Source: Actinomadura sp. WMMA1423
GTDB taxonomy: Bacteria; Actinomycetota; Actinomycetes; Streptosporangiales; Streptosporangiaceae
Assembly: GCF_006547145.1 (NCBI RefSeq)
Contig: NZ_CP041244.1
Location: 7,564,001 to 7,628,000, forward strand
Length of the DNA stretch: 64,000 nt
Reading direction: 5' to 3'
This document shows positions 7,899 to 16,034 of this stretch, one piece after another. Position 1 is the first letter of the stretch. Every line of letters starts with the position of its first letter. The notes beneath the pieces are model-generated. The model was not told where the DNA came from. It saw nothing but the letters and a program-made list of their open reading frames with translations, and did no database searches. A program made the position numbers and the translations under genes.

Positions 7899-10800
7899 AT
7901 GCTTGAGAACGAAGCCGACGCGGCCCCGGCCGAAGACGCCGACGACGGGACCGTTGAGAACGAGAACGCGGAGACCGCGCGGACCGAGGGCGCGCAGGTC
8001 GAGAACGCCGAGAGCGGCGGCGCGGGCGTGACCTCGCGTCCGCGCCGTGCGAGCCGGCCCGCCGGCCCGCCGCCCGACGTGGACGACACCGCCGCCGCGG
8101 CCCCCGCCGCGCCGCCGGAGCCCGCCTCCGCCGACGAGCCCGCCTCCGCCGAGGAGCCCGCCTCCGCGGGGGAGGCCGCCTCCGCTGCGGAGCCCGCCGA
8201 GGCGCCCAAGCGGACCCGCACCCGCGCCCGCAGGACCACGAAGGCCGCCGCCGAGACGGCCGAGCCCGTCCCGATGACGGGCGCCGAGACCTCGCCGGAG
8301 GCCCCCGAGGCCTCCGCCGAGCAGGCCTCCGAGGCCCCCGCCGAGCAGCCCGCCGAAGAGGCGGCGCAGGCCCCCCGCACCCGCACCCGGCGCCGCACCG
8401 CCAAGGCCGCCGCCGAGGTCCCCGCCGTGCCGCAGGTTCCGGCCGTCCCGGTCGCCGGCGAGCAGCCGACCCCCGAGCAGGTGTCGGAGATCGAGCCCGC
8501 GAGCGGCGTCGGCGTCCCCGGCGTGACGTTCCAGCCCCCGATGGTCGTCTTCCAGCCGCCGCAGCCCAAGACCGAGGCGCCCGCCCGGCCGAAGGCCGCC
8601 GAGCCCGAGCCCGCCGAGGCCGCCGCCGGCGAGGAGGACCTCGACCACGGGCCCGCGGACGAGGACGACTCCGATGACCGCCCGTCCCGCCGTCGCCGCC
8701 GCCGCGGCGGCCGCGGCCGGGGCCGGGGAGGCAAGGAGGGCGCCGAGGACGACGGGCAGGCCGAGGACGCCGAGGCCGAGGCCGAGGAGCCCAAGGAAGA
8801 GCAGCCCGCCAAGCCCGCCAAGTCCGCCAAGGGCAAGGCGGCCAAGGGCGGCAAGTCGTCCAAGGCCAAGGAGCAGGACAGGGAGCCCAAGGCCGAGGAG
8901 CCCGAGCAGGGCGCCGCCGAGGGCGAGGGCGAGGACGACTCCGAGGGCGGCACGAGCCGCCGCCGTCGCCGCCGCAGGCGCAGGACCGGGGCCGACGCCG
9001 AGACCGGCACCGGCTCCGACGACCCGCCGAACACCGTCGTCCACGTGCGCACGGCCCGCGAGGAGCGCGCCGACGCCGAGGCCGAGGTCCAGTCCGTGCG
9101 GGGCTCGACCCGCCTGGAGGCCAAGAAGCAGCGCCGCCGCGAGGGCCGCGAGCAGGGCCGCCGCCGCCCGCCGGTGATCACCGAGGCGGAGTTCCTGGCG
9201 CGCCGCGAGGCCGTCGAGCGCGTCATGGTGGTCCGGCAGGAGGGCGAGCGCACCCAGATCGCCGTCCTGGAGGACGACGTGCTCGTCGAGCACTACGTCA
9301 ACCGGGCGACGCACCAGTCGTACGTCGGCAACGTCTACCTCGGCAAGGTCCAGAACGTCCTGCCGTCGATGGAGGCCGCGTTCGTCGACATCGGCAAGGG
9401 CCGCAACGCCGTGCTGTACGCGGGCGAGGTGAACTGGGACGCCTCCGGGCTGGAGGGCCAGCCCCGCCGCATCGAGTCGGCGCTGAAGTCGGGCCAGTCG
9501 GTGCTCGTCCAGGTCACCAAGGACCCCCTCGGACACAAGGGCGCCCGGCTGACCAGCCAGGTCTCGCTGCCCGGCCGCTACCTGGTGTACGTGCCGGACG
9601 GCTCGATGACCGGCATCAGCCGCAAGCTGCCCGACAAGGAGCGCAGCCGCCTCAAGTCGATCCTGAAGAAGGTCATGCCGGAGAACGCCGGCGTGATCGT
9701 CCGGACCGCGGCCGAGGGGGCGACCGAGGCGGAGCTCGCCCGCGACGTCTCGCGCCTCGCCGCCCAGTGGGACAGCATCCAGAAGAAGGTCAAGACGGCC
9801 TCGGCGCCGTCCCTGCTCTACGGTGAGCCCGACCTGACGATCCGGGTCATCCGCGACATCTTCAACGAGGACTTCTCCAAGCTCGTCGTGTCCGGCGACG
9901 AGGCCTGGGACACGGTCTCCGAGTACGTCCAGTACGTCGCCCCGCATCTGGCCGACCGCGTCGAGCGCTGGACCGGTGACCAGGACGCCCTGTCGGCGTT
10001 CCGCATCGACGAGCAGATCGCCAAGGCGATGGACCGCAAGGTCTGGCTGCCGTCCGGCGGCTCGCTGGTGATCGACCGCACCGAGGCGATGACGGTCATC
10101 GACGTCAACACCGGCAAGTTCACCGGGCAGGGCGGCAACCTCGAGGAGACCGTCACCCGCAACAACCTGGAGGCGGCCGAGGAGATCGTCCGCCAGCTGC
10201 GGCTCCGCGACATCGGCGGCATCATCGTGGTCGACTTCATCGACATGGTGCTGGAGAGCAACCGGGACCTGGTCCTGCGCCGCCTCGTCGAGTGCCTCTC
10301 GCGGGACCGTACCAAGCACCAGGTCGCCGAGGTCACCTCGCTCGGCCTGGTGCAGATGACCCGCAAGCGGGTCGGCCAGGGCCTGCTGGAGGCGTTCTCG
10401 GAGACCTGCGAGTCCTGCAACGGCCGCGGCATCCACGTCCACCTGACGCCGGTCGAGCCGAAGGCCGAGAAGGCCGCGGGCAAGGAGTCCGGACGCCGCC
10501 GCAAGCGCAAGGGCGAGGTCGAGAAGGCCGTCGAGGAGAAGCTCTCCCGGCACGAGGCCAAGCCGAAGGAGCCCGCGGAGGAGCCCTCGCCGGAGCCCTC
10601 GCCGGAGCCCGCGAAGGTGTCCGCGAGGGAGTCGGCGAAGGCGCCCGCCGCCGAGCCCGCGCCCGCCGCGGAGGCCAAGGCCGAGCCGGTCCGTTCGCGG
10701 CCGAAGAAGTCCGGGCCCGCCAAGCGCCCGGCCGGCCCGCCGCCCGAGATCGACGAGGCCCCGGCGCAGGCGGCCGTGGAGGCGGCCGAGGCCGCCGAGG

Positions 10801-11093
10801 AGACCGCGGACACCGCCCCGGGCGCGCTCGACTCCGCCGAGCCGGTGCCGGTCGGGCCGAACGGCGCCGAACCGGACGCCGGCGAGCCCGCGCCAGGCGA
10901 GCCGGTCGCCGGGCAGGCCGCGGACGCCGAGCTGAACGGGGCCGGGGTGACCGCCGGCGCGCCCGCCGCCGAGTCCAACGGCTCCGCTCCCGCCGGCGAC
11001 CAGGACGCCGCCGAGCCCGCCCCCCGGCGCCGCACCCGCCGCCCCCGCGCGGCGGCGGCGCAGGCCGCCGACGGCGGCGAGTCCTCGGACTGA
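7899..11093 (+). CDS. rne: Ribonuclease E/G family endoribonuclease
   Basis: This is the main single-strand endoribonuclease for rRNA processing and mRNA turnover. The 1064-aa product has the actinobacterial layout, with the catalytic core in the middle and disordered arms on both sides. Residues 1-420 are Ala/Glu/Pro-rich with Arg clusters. An S1 domain begins near residue 476 (GNVYLGKVQNVLPS). The DNase I-like catalytic part contains DVNTGKF near residue 730 and VVDFIDM near 775. The zinc-link CESCNGRG is near 837, and an acidic/basic tail follows from about 860. ATG at 7899 gives the longest product; the low-complexity N-terminus leaves the exact start uncertain. Confidence 0.95.
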   Translation: MLENEADAAPAEDADDGTVENENAETARTEGAQVENAESGGAGVTSRPRRASRPAGPPPDVDDTAAAAPAAPPEPASADEPASAEEPASAGEAASAAEPAEAPKRTRTRARRTTKAAAETAEPVPMTGAETSPEAPEASAEQASEAPAEQPAEEAAQAPRTRTRRRTAKAAAEVPAVPQVPAVPVAGEQPTPEQVSEIEPASGVGVPGVTFQPPMVVFQPPQPKTEAPARPKAAEPEPAEAAAGEEDLDHGPADEDDSDDRPSRRRRRRGGRGRGRGGKEGAEDDGQAEDAEAEAEEPKEEQPAKPAKSAKGKAAKGGKSSKAKEQDREPKAEEPEQGAAEGEGEDDSEGGTSRRRRRRRRRTGADAETGTGSDDPPNTVVHVRTAREERADAEAEVQSVRGSTRLEAKKQRRREGREQGRRRPPVITEAEFLARREAVERVMVVRQEGERTQIAVLEDDVLVEHYVNRATHQSYVGNVYLGKVQNVLPSMEAAFVDIGKGRNAVLYAGEVNWDASGLEGQPRRIESALKSGQSVLVQVTKDPLGHKGARLTSQVSLPGRYLVYVPDGSMTGISRKLPDKERSRLKSILKKVMPENAGVIVRTAAEGATEAELARDVSRLAAQWDSIQKKVKTASAPSLLYGEPDLTIRVIRDIFNEDFSKLVVSGDEAWDTVSEYVQYVAPHLADRVERWTGDQDALSAFRIDEQIAKAMDRKVWLPSGGSLVIDRTEAMTVIDVNTGKFTGQGGNLEETVTRNNLEAAEEIVRQLRLRDIGGIIVVDFIDMVLESNRDLVLRRLVECLSRDRTKHQVAEVTSLGLVQMTRKRVGQGLLEAFSETCESCNGRGIHVHLTPVEPKAEKAAGKESGRRRKRKGEVEKAVEEKLSRHEAKPKEPAEEPSPEPSPEPAKVSARESAKAPAAEPAPAAEAKAEPVRSRPKKSGPAKRPAGPPPEIDEAPAQAAVEAAEAAEETADTAPGALDSAEPVPVGPNGAEPDAGEPAPGEPVAGQAADAELNGAGVTAGAPAAESNGSAPAGDQDAAEPAPRRRTRRPRAAAAQAADGGESSD

Positions 11094-11104
11094 CGAGGCC
11101 GCGA

Positions 11105-11139
11105 GCCCTGGCCGGACGCGTTCGCGTTCCGGTCAGGGC
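11105..11139 (+). terminator. Hairpin after rne
   Basis: A long stem with a TTCG tetraloop begins 12 bases after the rne stop. GCCCTG pairs with CAGGGC, followed by a G-T wobble and CCGGA with TCCGG, with one bulged T near the loop. There is no T-tract, so it may be a terminator or an RNA-stabilising or processing hairpin. Confidence 0.55.
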
Positions 11140-11240
11140 ATCCGGTACCCTTGGACTTCGGCGCGCCGTGGGCGCGTCGCCCGAACCCGCACCGCGAGCC
11201 CCGTCCGGGGATCGATCGGTGCTCACCTCGCCGATCCGGT

Positions 11241-11320
11241 GAGGGCAAGCAGAGAGCGCCAGGGTCTCCCTGGTGTGCCGCCCTCGGCCCGGTGCCGGGG
11301 GTAGGCCCCCGTCCGGGGGC
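11241..11320 (+). promoter_or_regulatory. Structured rplU leader with competing hairpins
   Basis: GAGGGC (11241-11246) can pair with GCCCTC (11280-11285), enclosing a perfect CCAGGG-tct-CCCTGG hairpin (11259-11273). Just downstream, CCCCCG at 11306-11311 can pair with CGGGGG on its left (11296-11301) or with GGGGG on its right (11315-11319), so the two stems exclude each other. Ribosomal-protein leaders, including an L21 leader in Firmicutes, are known autoregulatory RNAs. This one is inferred from pairing alone. Confidence 0.5.
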
Positions 11321-11381
11321 TGGTTAGCCACGCGTGGGGCCGGTTCACTCCGGAAGCGCGCGCAGACGAAGGGTTTCCGCG

Positions 11382-11699
11382 GTGTACGCGATTGTCCGCG
11401 CAGGCGGCAGGCAGGAAAAGGTCGCCGTCGACGACGTGCTGACCGTCGACAAGCTGGCCGGTGACGTCGGGTCGACCATCAAGCTCCAGCCCCTGCTGGT
11501 CGTTGACGGCGACGACGTCGTGAGCGCCACGGCCGACCTCGCCCGCTACGAGGTGACCGCCGAGATCCTCGGCGCGGTCAAGGGCCCCAAGATCAACATC
11601 ATGCACTACCGGAACAAGACCGGTTACAAGCGGCGGATGGGTCACCGCCAGCCCTACACCGAGGTCAAGATCACCGGTATCAAGACCGGCAAGAAGTAA
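11382..11699 (+). CDS. rplU: 50S ribosomal protein L21
   Basis: L21 binds 23S rRNA in the large subunit near L20. The 105-aa product matches family length and starts with the canonical MYAIVRAGGRQEKV. GTG at 11382 gives exactly this conserved N-terminus; an upstream in-frame extension to 11334 would add residues unlike any L21. The C-terminus has the usual KRRMGHRQPYTEVKI. rpmA follows after 14 bases and then obgE, the near-universal rplU-rpmA-obgE order, so one transcript is likely. A long structured leader precedes the gene. Confidence 0.98.
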   Translation: MYAIVRAGGRQEKVAVDDVLTVDKLAGDVGSTIKLQPLLVVDGDDVVSATADLARYEVTAEILGAVKGPKINIMHYRNKTGYKRRMGHRQPYTEVKITGIKTGKK

Positions 11700-11713
11700 G
11701 GGAGAGCGGTCTC

Positions 11714-11971
11714 ATGGCACACAAGAAGGGCGCATCGTCCAGCCGTAACGGTCGCGACTCCAATGCCCAGCGCCTCGGTGTGAAGCGCTTCGGCGGCCAG
11801 GTCGTCAACGCCGGCGAGATCATCGTCCGCCAGCGCGGCACCCACTTCCACCCCGGCCCGGGCGTCGGCCGCGGTGGTGACGACACCCTGTTCGCGCTCG
11901 TCGCCGGTGCGGTGCAGTTCCGCCGCTACCGCGGGCGCAACGCGGTGAGCGTCGTCCCGCCGGCGGAATAG
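11714..11971 (+). CDS. rpmA: 50S ribosomal protein L27
   Basis: L27 reaches with its N-terminus toward the peptidyl transferase centre. The 85-aa product begins MAHKKGASSSRNGRDSNAQ, the direct-start actinobacterial form without the Firmicutes N-terminal cleavage extension. The conserved QRGTHFHPG segment sits in the middle. A ribosome-binding GGGAGAG lies about eight bases before the ATG at 11714. The stop codon sits inside the loop of a perfect 8-bp hairpin (11960-11979), and a second stronger hairpin follows. Confidence 0.98.
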   Translation: MAHKKGASSSRNGRDSNAQRLGVKRFGGQVVNAGEIIVRQRGTHFHPGPGVGRGGDDTLFALVAGAVQFRRYRGRNAVSVVPPAE

Positions 11972-12028
11972 TCCGCCGGGGACAGCGACTTTTTCGAAGG
12001 GGCGGACCGTTTCCGGTCCGCCCCTTCG
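11960..12028 (+). terminator. Two consecutive hairpins across the rpmA stop codon
   Basis: The first is CCGGCGGA-atag-TCCGCCGG (11960-11979), whose loop holds the rpmA TAG. It is followed by a T-run at 11990-11994 about ten bases later. The second is a perfect 15-bp stem with a TTTC loop (11995-12028). Together they probably reduce transcription into obgE or protect the rplU-rpmA mRNA end. Confidence 0.6.
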
Positions 12029-12061
12029 CCGTTCTTACCGAGGTTCCTGAGGAGAGTCACC

Positions 12062-13459
12062 GTGGCCGCTGGAGCGGGATCGGGCGCGCAGTTCGTCGAC
12101 CGGGTGGTGCTGCACGTCGCGGCGGGCAACGGGGGCAACGGCTGCGCCTCGATCCACCGGGAGAAGTTCAAGCCGCTCGGCGGCCCGGACGGCGCCAACG
12201 GCGGCCGCGGCGGCGACGTCGTCCTCGTCGTCGACTCCAACGCCGCGAGCCTCCTCGAGTACCACCGGCGCCCGCACCGCAAGGCGGGCAACGGCAGGCC
12301 GGGCCAGGGCAGCCTCAGGACGGGCGCCGACGGCGACGACGTGATCCTGGCCGTCCCCGACGGCACCGTCGTGAAGTCGGGCGACACCGTCCTCGCGGAC
12401 CTGGTCGGCGAGGGCACCCGGTTCGTGATCGCCAAGGGCGGCAGCGGCGGTCTCGGGAACGCGGCGCTGGCGACGGCCAAGCGCAAGGCGCCCGGGTTCG
12501 CGCTGCTCGGCGAGCCGGGGGAGGAGCGCGACGTCGTCCTCGAACTGAAGAGCGTCGCCGACGTCGCGCTCGTCGGTTTCCCCAGCGCGGGCAAGTCGTC
12601 GCTGATCGCCGCGCTGTCGGCCGCCAAGCCGAAGATCGCCGACTACCCGTTCACGACGCTGATCCCGAACCTCGGGGTGGTGAGCGCGGGTGACACGACG
12701 TTCACGGTCGCGGACGTGCCGGGCCTGATCGAGGGCGCCAGCGAGGGCCGCGGCCTCGGCCTGGACTTCCTGCGCCACATCGAGCGCTCCTCCACCCTCG
12801 CGCACGTCCTCGACTGCGCGACGATGGAGCCGGGCCGCGACCCGGTCAGCGACTTCGAGGTCATCGAGCGCGAACTCAAGGCCTACGACCGCGTGCTGGG
12901 CGACCGCCCGCTGTCGGACCGCCCCCGCATCGTCGTCCTGAACAAGGTGGACGTGCCGGACGGCCGCGACCTCGCCGAGATGGTGCGGCCCGAGTTCGAG
13001 GCCCGCGGCCTGCGCGTGTTCGAGGTGTCGGCGGCGTCGCACGAGGGGCTGCGGGAGCTGTCGTTCGCGATGGCGGCGATGGTGACGCAGTACCGCGCGT
13101 CGCTGCCCGCGGCGGAGCCCACCCGCATCGTCATCCGGCCCGAGCCGGCCGGCGGCGACACCGACTTCGAGGTCAAGACCCTCGGCGACAACACCTACCT
13201 GATCACCGGGACGAAGCCGGTCCGCTGGCTGCGCCAGACCGACTTCGCCAACGAGGAGGCCGTCGGCTACCTCGCCGACCGCCTCGCCCGGCTCGGCGTG
13301 GAGGACGCCCTCGTCCAGGCGGGCGCCACCGGCGGCGCCACCGTCCTGATCGGGACGCCCGACGACTCGATCGTCTTCGACTGGGAGCCGGAGGTGGCGG
13401 CGGGCGAGGGCACGAGGGGCCCGCGCGGCACCGACCGCCGTCTGGACGGCTGGTCCTAA
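12062..13459 (+). CDS. obgE: GTPase ObgE/CgtA
   Basis: This essential ribosome-associated GTPase acts in late 50S assembly and stress signalling. The 465-aa product has the glycine-rich Obg fold (about residues 8-165, with the repeated GGNGGNG-type turns). The G domain follows with P-loop GFPSAGKSS near 171, switch region DVPGLIEGASEGRGLG, and NKVD near 298. A C-terminal OCT domain (about 345-430) is typical of actinobacteria and Firmicutes. The start is GTG at 12062 after a GAGGAG ribosome site; the Obg domain begins at once. It is the last gene of the rplU-rpmA-obgE group. Confidence 0.97.
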   Translation: MAAGAGSGAQFVDRVVLHVAAGNGGNGCASIHREKFKPLGGPDGANGGRGGDVVLVVDSNAASLLEYHRRPHRKAGNGRPGQGSLRTGADGDDVILAVPDGTVVKSGDTVLADLVGEGTRFVIAKGGSGGLGNAALATAKRKAPGFALLGEPGEERDVVLELKSVADVALVGFPSAGKSSLIAALSAAKPKIADYPFTTLIPNLGVVSAGDTTFTVADVPGLIEGASEGRGLGLDFLRHIERSSTLAHVLDCATMEPGRDPVSDFEVIERELKAYDRVLGDRPLSDRPRIVVLNKVDVPDGRDLAEMVRPEFEARGLRVFEVSAASHEGLRELSFAMAAMVTQYRASLPAAEPTRIVIRPEPAGGDTDFEVKTLGDNTYLITGTKPVRWLRQTDFANEEAVGYLADRLARLGVEDALVQAGATGGATVLIGTPDDSIVFDWEPEVAAGEGTRGPRGTDRRLDGWS

Positions 13460-13461
13460 AA

Positions 13462-13559
13462 AGAGCGGAGCGATCCGGGGGGGGTGTGGGGGGTCGTCCC
13501 CCCACAGGGGCAGGGTAGAGCGGAGCGATCCGGGGGGTGTGGGGGGTCGTCCCCCCACA
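13462..13559 (+). repeat. Direct repeat pair, each with a 9-bp hairpin
   Basis: Two near-identical units of about 43-45 bp (13462-13506 and 13517-13559) lie between obgE and proB. Each starts AGAGCGGAGCGATCC and ends with the perfect hairpin TGTGGGGGG-tcgt-CCCCCCACA. The second copy lacks two Gs of the first. They may act as tandem terminators for obgE, or belong to a dispersed intergenic repeat family. Confidence 0.75.
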
Positions 13560-13587
13560 AGGAGCAGGACATGCGAGGAGCAGGGGC

Positions 13588-14691
13588 ATGAGTGGGCGTG
13601 AGGGGGTCGCGAAGGCGCGGCGGATCGTGGTGAAGGCGGGGTCGTCCTCGCTGACCACGCCGCAGGGCACGATCGACGCGAACCGCATCGACGCGCTGGT
13701 GGACGTGCTCGCCGCGCGCCGCGCCGAGGGCACCGAGATCGTGTTCGTGTCGTCCGGCGCGATCGCGGCGGGGCTCGGCCCGCTGGGGCTGACCCGCCGC
13801 CCGCCCGACCTCGCGACCCAGCAGGCGGCGGCGAGCGTGGGGCAGGGCCTGCTGTTCGCCCGCTACACCTCCTCGTTCGCCCGGTACGCGCTGACGGTGG
13901 GGCAGGTGCTGCTCACCGCCGACGACATGATGCGCCGCTCGCACCACCGCAACGCGCAGCGCACCCTCGCGCAGCTGCTCGCCATGGGCGTGCTGCCGAT
14001 CGTGAACGAGAACGACACGGTCGCCACCGACGAGATCCGGTTCGGCGACAACGACCGGCTGGCCGCGCTCGTCGCGCACCTGATCCGCGCGGACGCGCTG
14101 GTCCTGCTGTCGGACGTCGACGCCCTCTACACCGGGGACCCGCGCCGCCCGGGGACCCGCCGCGTCGACGAGGTGCGCGGCCCGGACGACCTCGGCGGCG
14201 TCGAGCTCGGCGGGTCCGGGCGGGTCGGCACCGGCGGAATGGTCACCAAGGTCGAGGCGGCCCGGATCGCGGGCATCCCCGTGGTCCTGACGAACGCCGC
14301 GTCCGCGGCGCACGCGCTCGCGGGCGACCAGGTCGGGACGCTGTTCCATCCGGCCGCGGGGCGCCGCATGTCGACCCGCGACCTGTGGCTGGCGCACGCG
14401 ACGACGGGCCAGGGCCGTGTCATGCTGGACGCGGGCGCCGTGGAGGCGGTCGTGCGGCGCCGCAAGTCCCTGCTCCCGGCGGGGGTGACCGGCGTGGACG
14501 GCGACTTCGCCGCGGGCGACCCGGTCGACCTGTGCGACGCGGGCGGCGCGGTCGTCGCCCGCGGCCTGGTGAACTACGACGCGTCCGAGATCCCCGAGCT
14601 GATGGGGCGCTCGACGCGCTGGCTGGCCCGGGAGCTGGGCGCCGAGTACGAACGCGAGATAATCCACCGCGACCATCTGGTGATTCTGTGA
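13588..14691 (+). CDS. proB: Glutamate 5-kinase
   Basis: ProB phosphorylates glutamate in the first step of proline synthesis and is feedback-inhibited by proline. The 367-aa product has an amino-acid kinase domain with VVKAGSSSLT near the N-terminus, VSSGAIAAGL, NENDTVATDEIRFGDND and the LLSDVDALYTGDP segment. A C-terminal PUA domain (about 280-360) is present, as in E. coli ProB. ATG at 13588 has an AGGAG ribosome site (13575-13579); an upstream in-frame start would read into the hairpin repeat. It is followed after 19 bases by proA, its pathway partner. Confidence 0.96.
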   Translation: MSGREGVAKARRIVVKAGSSSLTTPQGTIDANRIDALVDVLAARRAEGTEIVFVSSGAIAAGLGPLGLTRRPPDLATQQAAASVGQGLLFARYTSSFARYALTVGQVLLTADDMMRRSHHRNAQRTLAQLLAMGVLPIVNENDTVATDEIRFGDNDRLAALVAHLIRADALVLLSDVDALYTGDPRRPGTRRVDEVRGPDDLGGVELGGSGRVGTGGMVTKVEAARIAGIPVVLTNAASAAHALAGDQVGTLFHPAAGRRMSTRDLWLAHATTGQGRVMLDAGAVEAVVRRRKSLLPAGVTGVDGDFAAGDPVDLCDAGGAVVARGLVNYDASEIPELMGRSTRWLARELGAEYEREIIHRDHLVIL

Positions 14692-14710
14692 TGACAGGGA
14701 GTGCCTGCTG

Positions 14711-15970
14711 ATGAGCGACGAGCGCGAGGAGTTCCTGCGGGTGGCGCGGCGCGCCGGGGATGCCGCCGCCGGGCTGGCTCCGCTGCCGCGGTCGGCGAAG
14801 GACGCGGCGCTGCACCGGATCGCCGAGGCGCTGGTCGCCGCCGCCCCGGAGATCGTCAAGGCGAACGAGGGCGATGTCGCGCGGGCCCGCGCGAACGGCA
14901 CCTCCGAGTACATGATCGACCGGCTGAGCCTGTCGGAGGCGCGGATCGCCGCGATCGCCGACGCGGTCCGCGAGGTCGCCGCGCTGCCGGACCCGGTGGG
15001 GGAGACGGTGCGCGGGAACGTCCTGCCGAACGGCCTGGAGCTGCGGCAGGTGCGGGTGCCGCTCGGCGTCGTCGGGATCATCTACGAGGGCCGCCCGAAC
15101 GTCACCGTCGACGCCGCCGCGCTGTGCCTGAAGAGCGGGAACGTGGCGATGCTGCGCGGCTCGTCCTCGGCGTACGACTCCAACTCGGTGCTGGTCGAGG
15201 TGATGCAGGGCGCGCTCACCGGGACCGAGGTCCCGCCGGACGCGGTGCAGCTGGTCCCGGGCACGTCCCGGGAGTCGGTGAAGCACCTGATGCGGGCGCG
15301 CGGCCTGGTGGACGTGCTGATCCCGCGCGGCGGCGCCTCGCTGATCAACTCGGTGGTGGAGGAGTCGACCGTCCCGGTGATCGAGACGGGCGTCGGCAAC
15401 TGCGCGGTGTACGTCGACGCCGCCGCGGACGTCGACATGGCCCTGGACATCCTCCTGAACGCCAAGACGCAGCGTCCCTCGGTGTGCAACGCCGCCGAGA
15501 CGTTCCTGGTGCACGCCGACATCGCCGACACGTTCGTCCCGCGCGCGCTTGAGGCGCTGAAGGGCGCCGGTGTGACGGTGCACGGCGACGACCGCGTCCG
15601 CTCCTACAGTGGTGACGTCGTGGAGGCGACGGAGGACGACTGGTACGCCGAGTACCTGTCGCTCGACATCGCCGCCCGCGTGGTGGACTCGCTCGAAGAG
15701 GCCGTGGCGCACATCCGCCGGTACGGATCGGGCCACACCGAGGCGATCGTCACGACGTCCCAGCCGGCCGCGAAGCGGTTCGTCGCGCTGGTCGACTCGG
15801 CGGCCGTGATGGTGAACGCCTCGACGCGCTTCACCGACGGCGAGGAGTTCGGCTTCGGCGCGGAGATCGGCATCTCGACGCAGAAGCTGCACGCGCGCGG
15901 CCCGATGGGGCTGCCGGAGCTGACGTCCACCAAGTACGTGGTGACCGGGGAGGGACACGTGCGCGGCTGA
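14711..15970 (+). CDS. proA: Glutamate-5-semialdehyde dehydrogenase (gamma-glutamyl phosphate reductase)
   Basis: ProA reduces the ProB product with NADPH to the semialdehyde that cyclises toward proline. The 419-aa length is normal for the family. Visible family segments are PLGVVGIIYEGRPNVT, LKSGNVAMLRG, the active-site Cys region in QRPSVCNAAET, and MVNASTRFTDGEEFGFGAEIG near the C-terminus. ATG at 14711 follows the proB stop by 19 bases with GGGAG before it. proB-proA therefore form a pair. The next gene starts 64 bases downstream after an inverted repeat. Confidence 0.96.
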   Translation: MSDEREEFLRVARRAGDAAAGLAPLPRSAKDAALHRIAEALVAAAPEIVKANEGDVARARANGTSEYMIDRLSLSEARIAAIADAVREVAALPDPVGETVRGNVLPNGLELRQVRVPLGVVGIIYEGRPNVTVDAAALCLKSGNVAMLRGSSSAYDSNSVLVEVMQGALTGTEVPPDAVQLVPGTSRESVKHLMRARGLVDVLIPRGGASLINSVVEESTVPVIETGVGNCAVYVDAAADVDMALDILLNAKTQRPSVCNAAETFLVHADIADTFVPRALEALKGAGVTVHGDDRVRSYSGDVVEATEDDWYAEYLSLDIAARVVDSLEEAVAHIRRYGSGHTEAIVTTSQPAAKRFVALVDSAAVMVNASTRFTDGEEFGFGAEIGISTQKLHARGPMGLPELTSTKYVVTGEGHVRG

Positions 15971-15981
15971 GGTCCGGATTT

Positions 15982-16006
15982 GTGACATTTTTGCCATTGA
16001 TGTCAC
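15982..16006 (+). promoter_or_regulatory. Inverted repeat upstream of the metallophosphoesterase
   Basis: A perfect GTGACAT-N11-ATGTCAC repeat lies 29 bases before the GTG start. A second, smaller TCAC-gatt-GTGA repeat (16027-16038) covers the start codon itself. The sites could be an operator pair or a weak proA terminator; there is no T-tract after the hairpin. Confidence 0.4.
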
Positions 16007-16034
16007 GTGTACGGGTGTGGTCTGATTCACGATT

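Noticed and set aside
14420..16030. Long antisense open frame over proB-proA (and similar long antisense frames over mrdA, rne and obgE)
   Set aside because: High third-position GC removes stop codons from other frames; the translated sequence is low-complexity Arg/Ala/Gly/Val with no family features, while the sense genes are clear.
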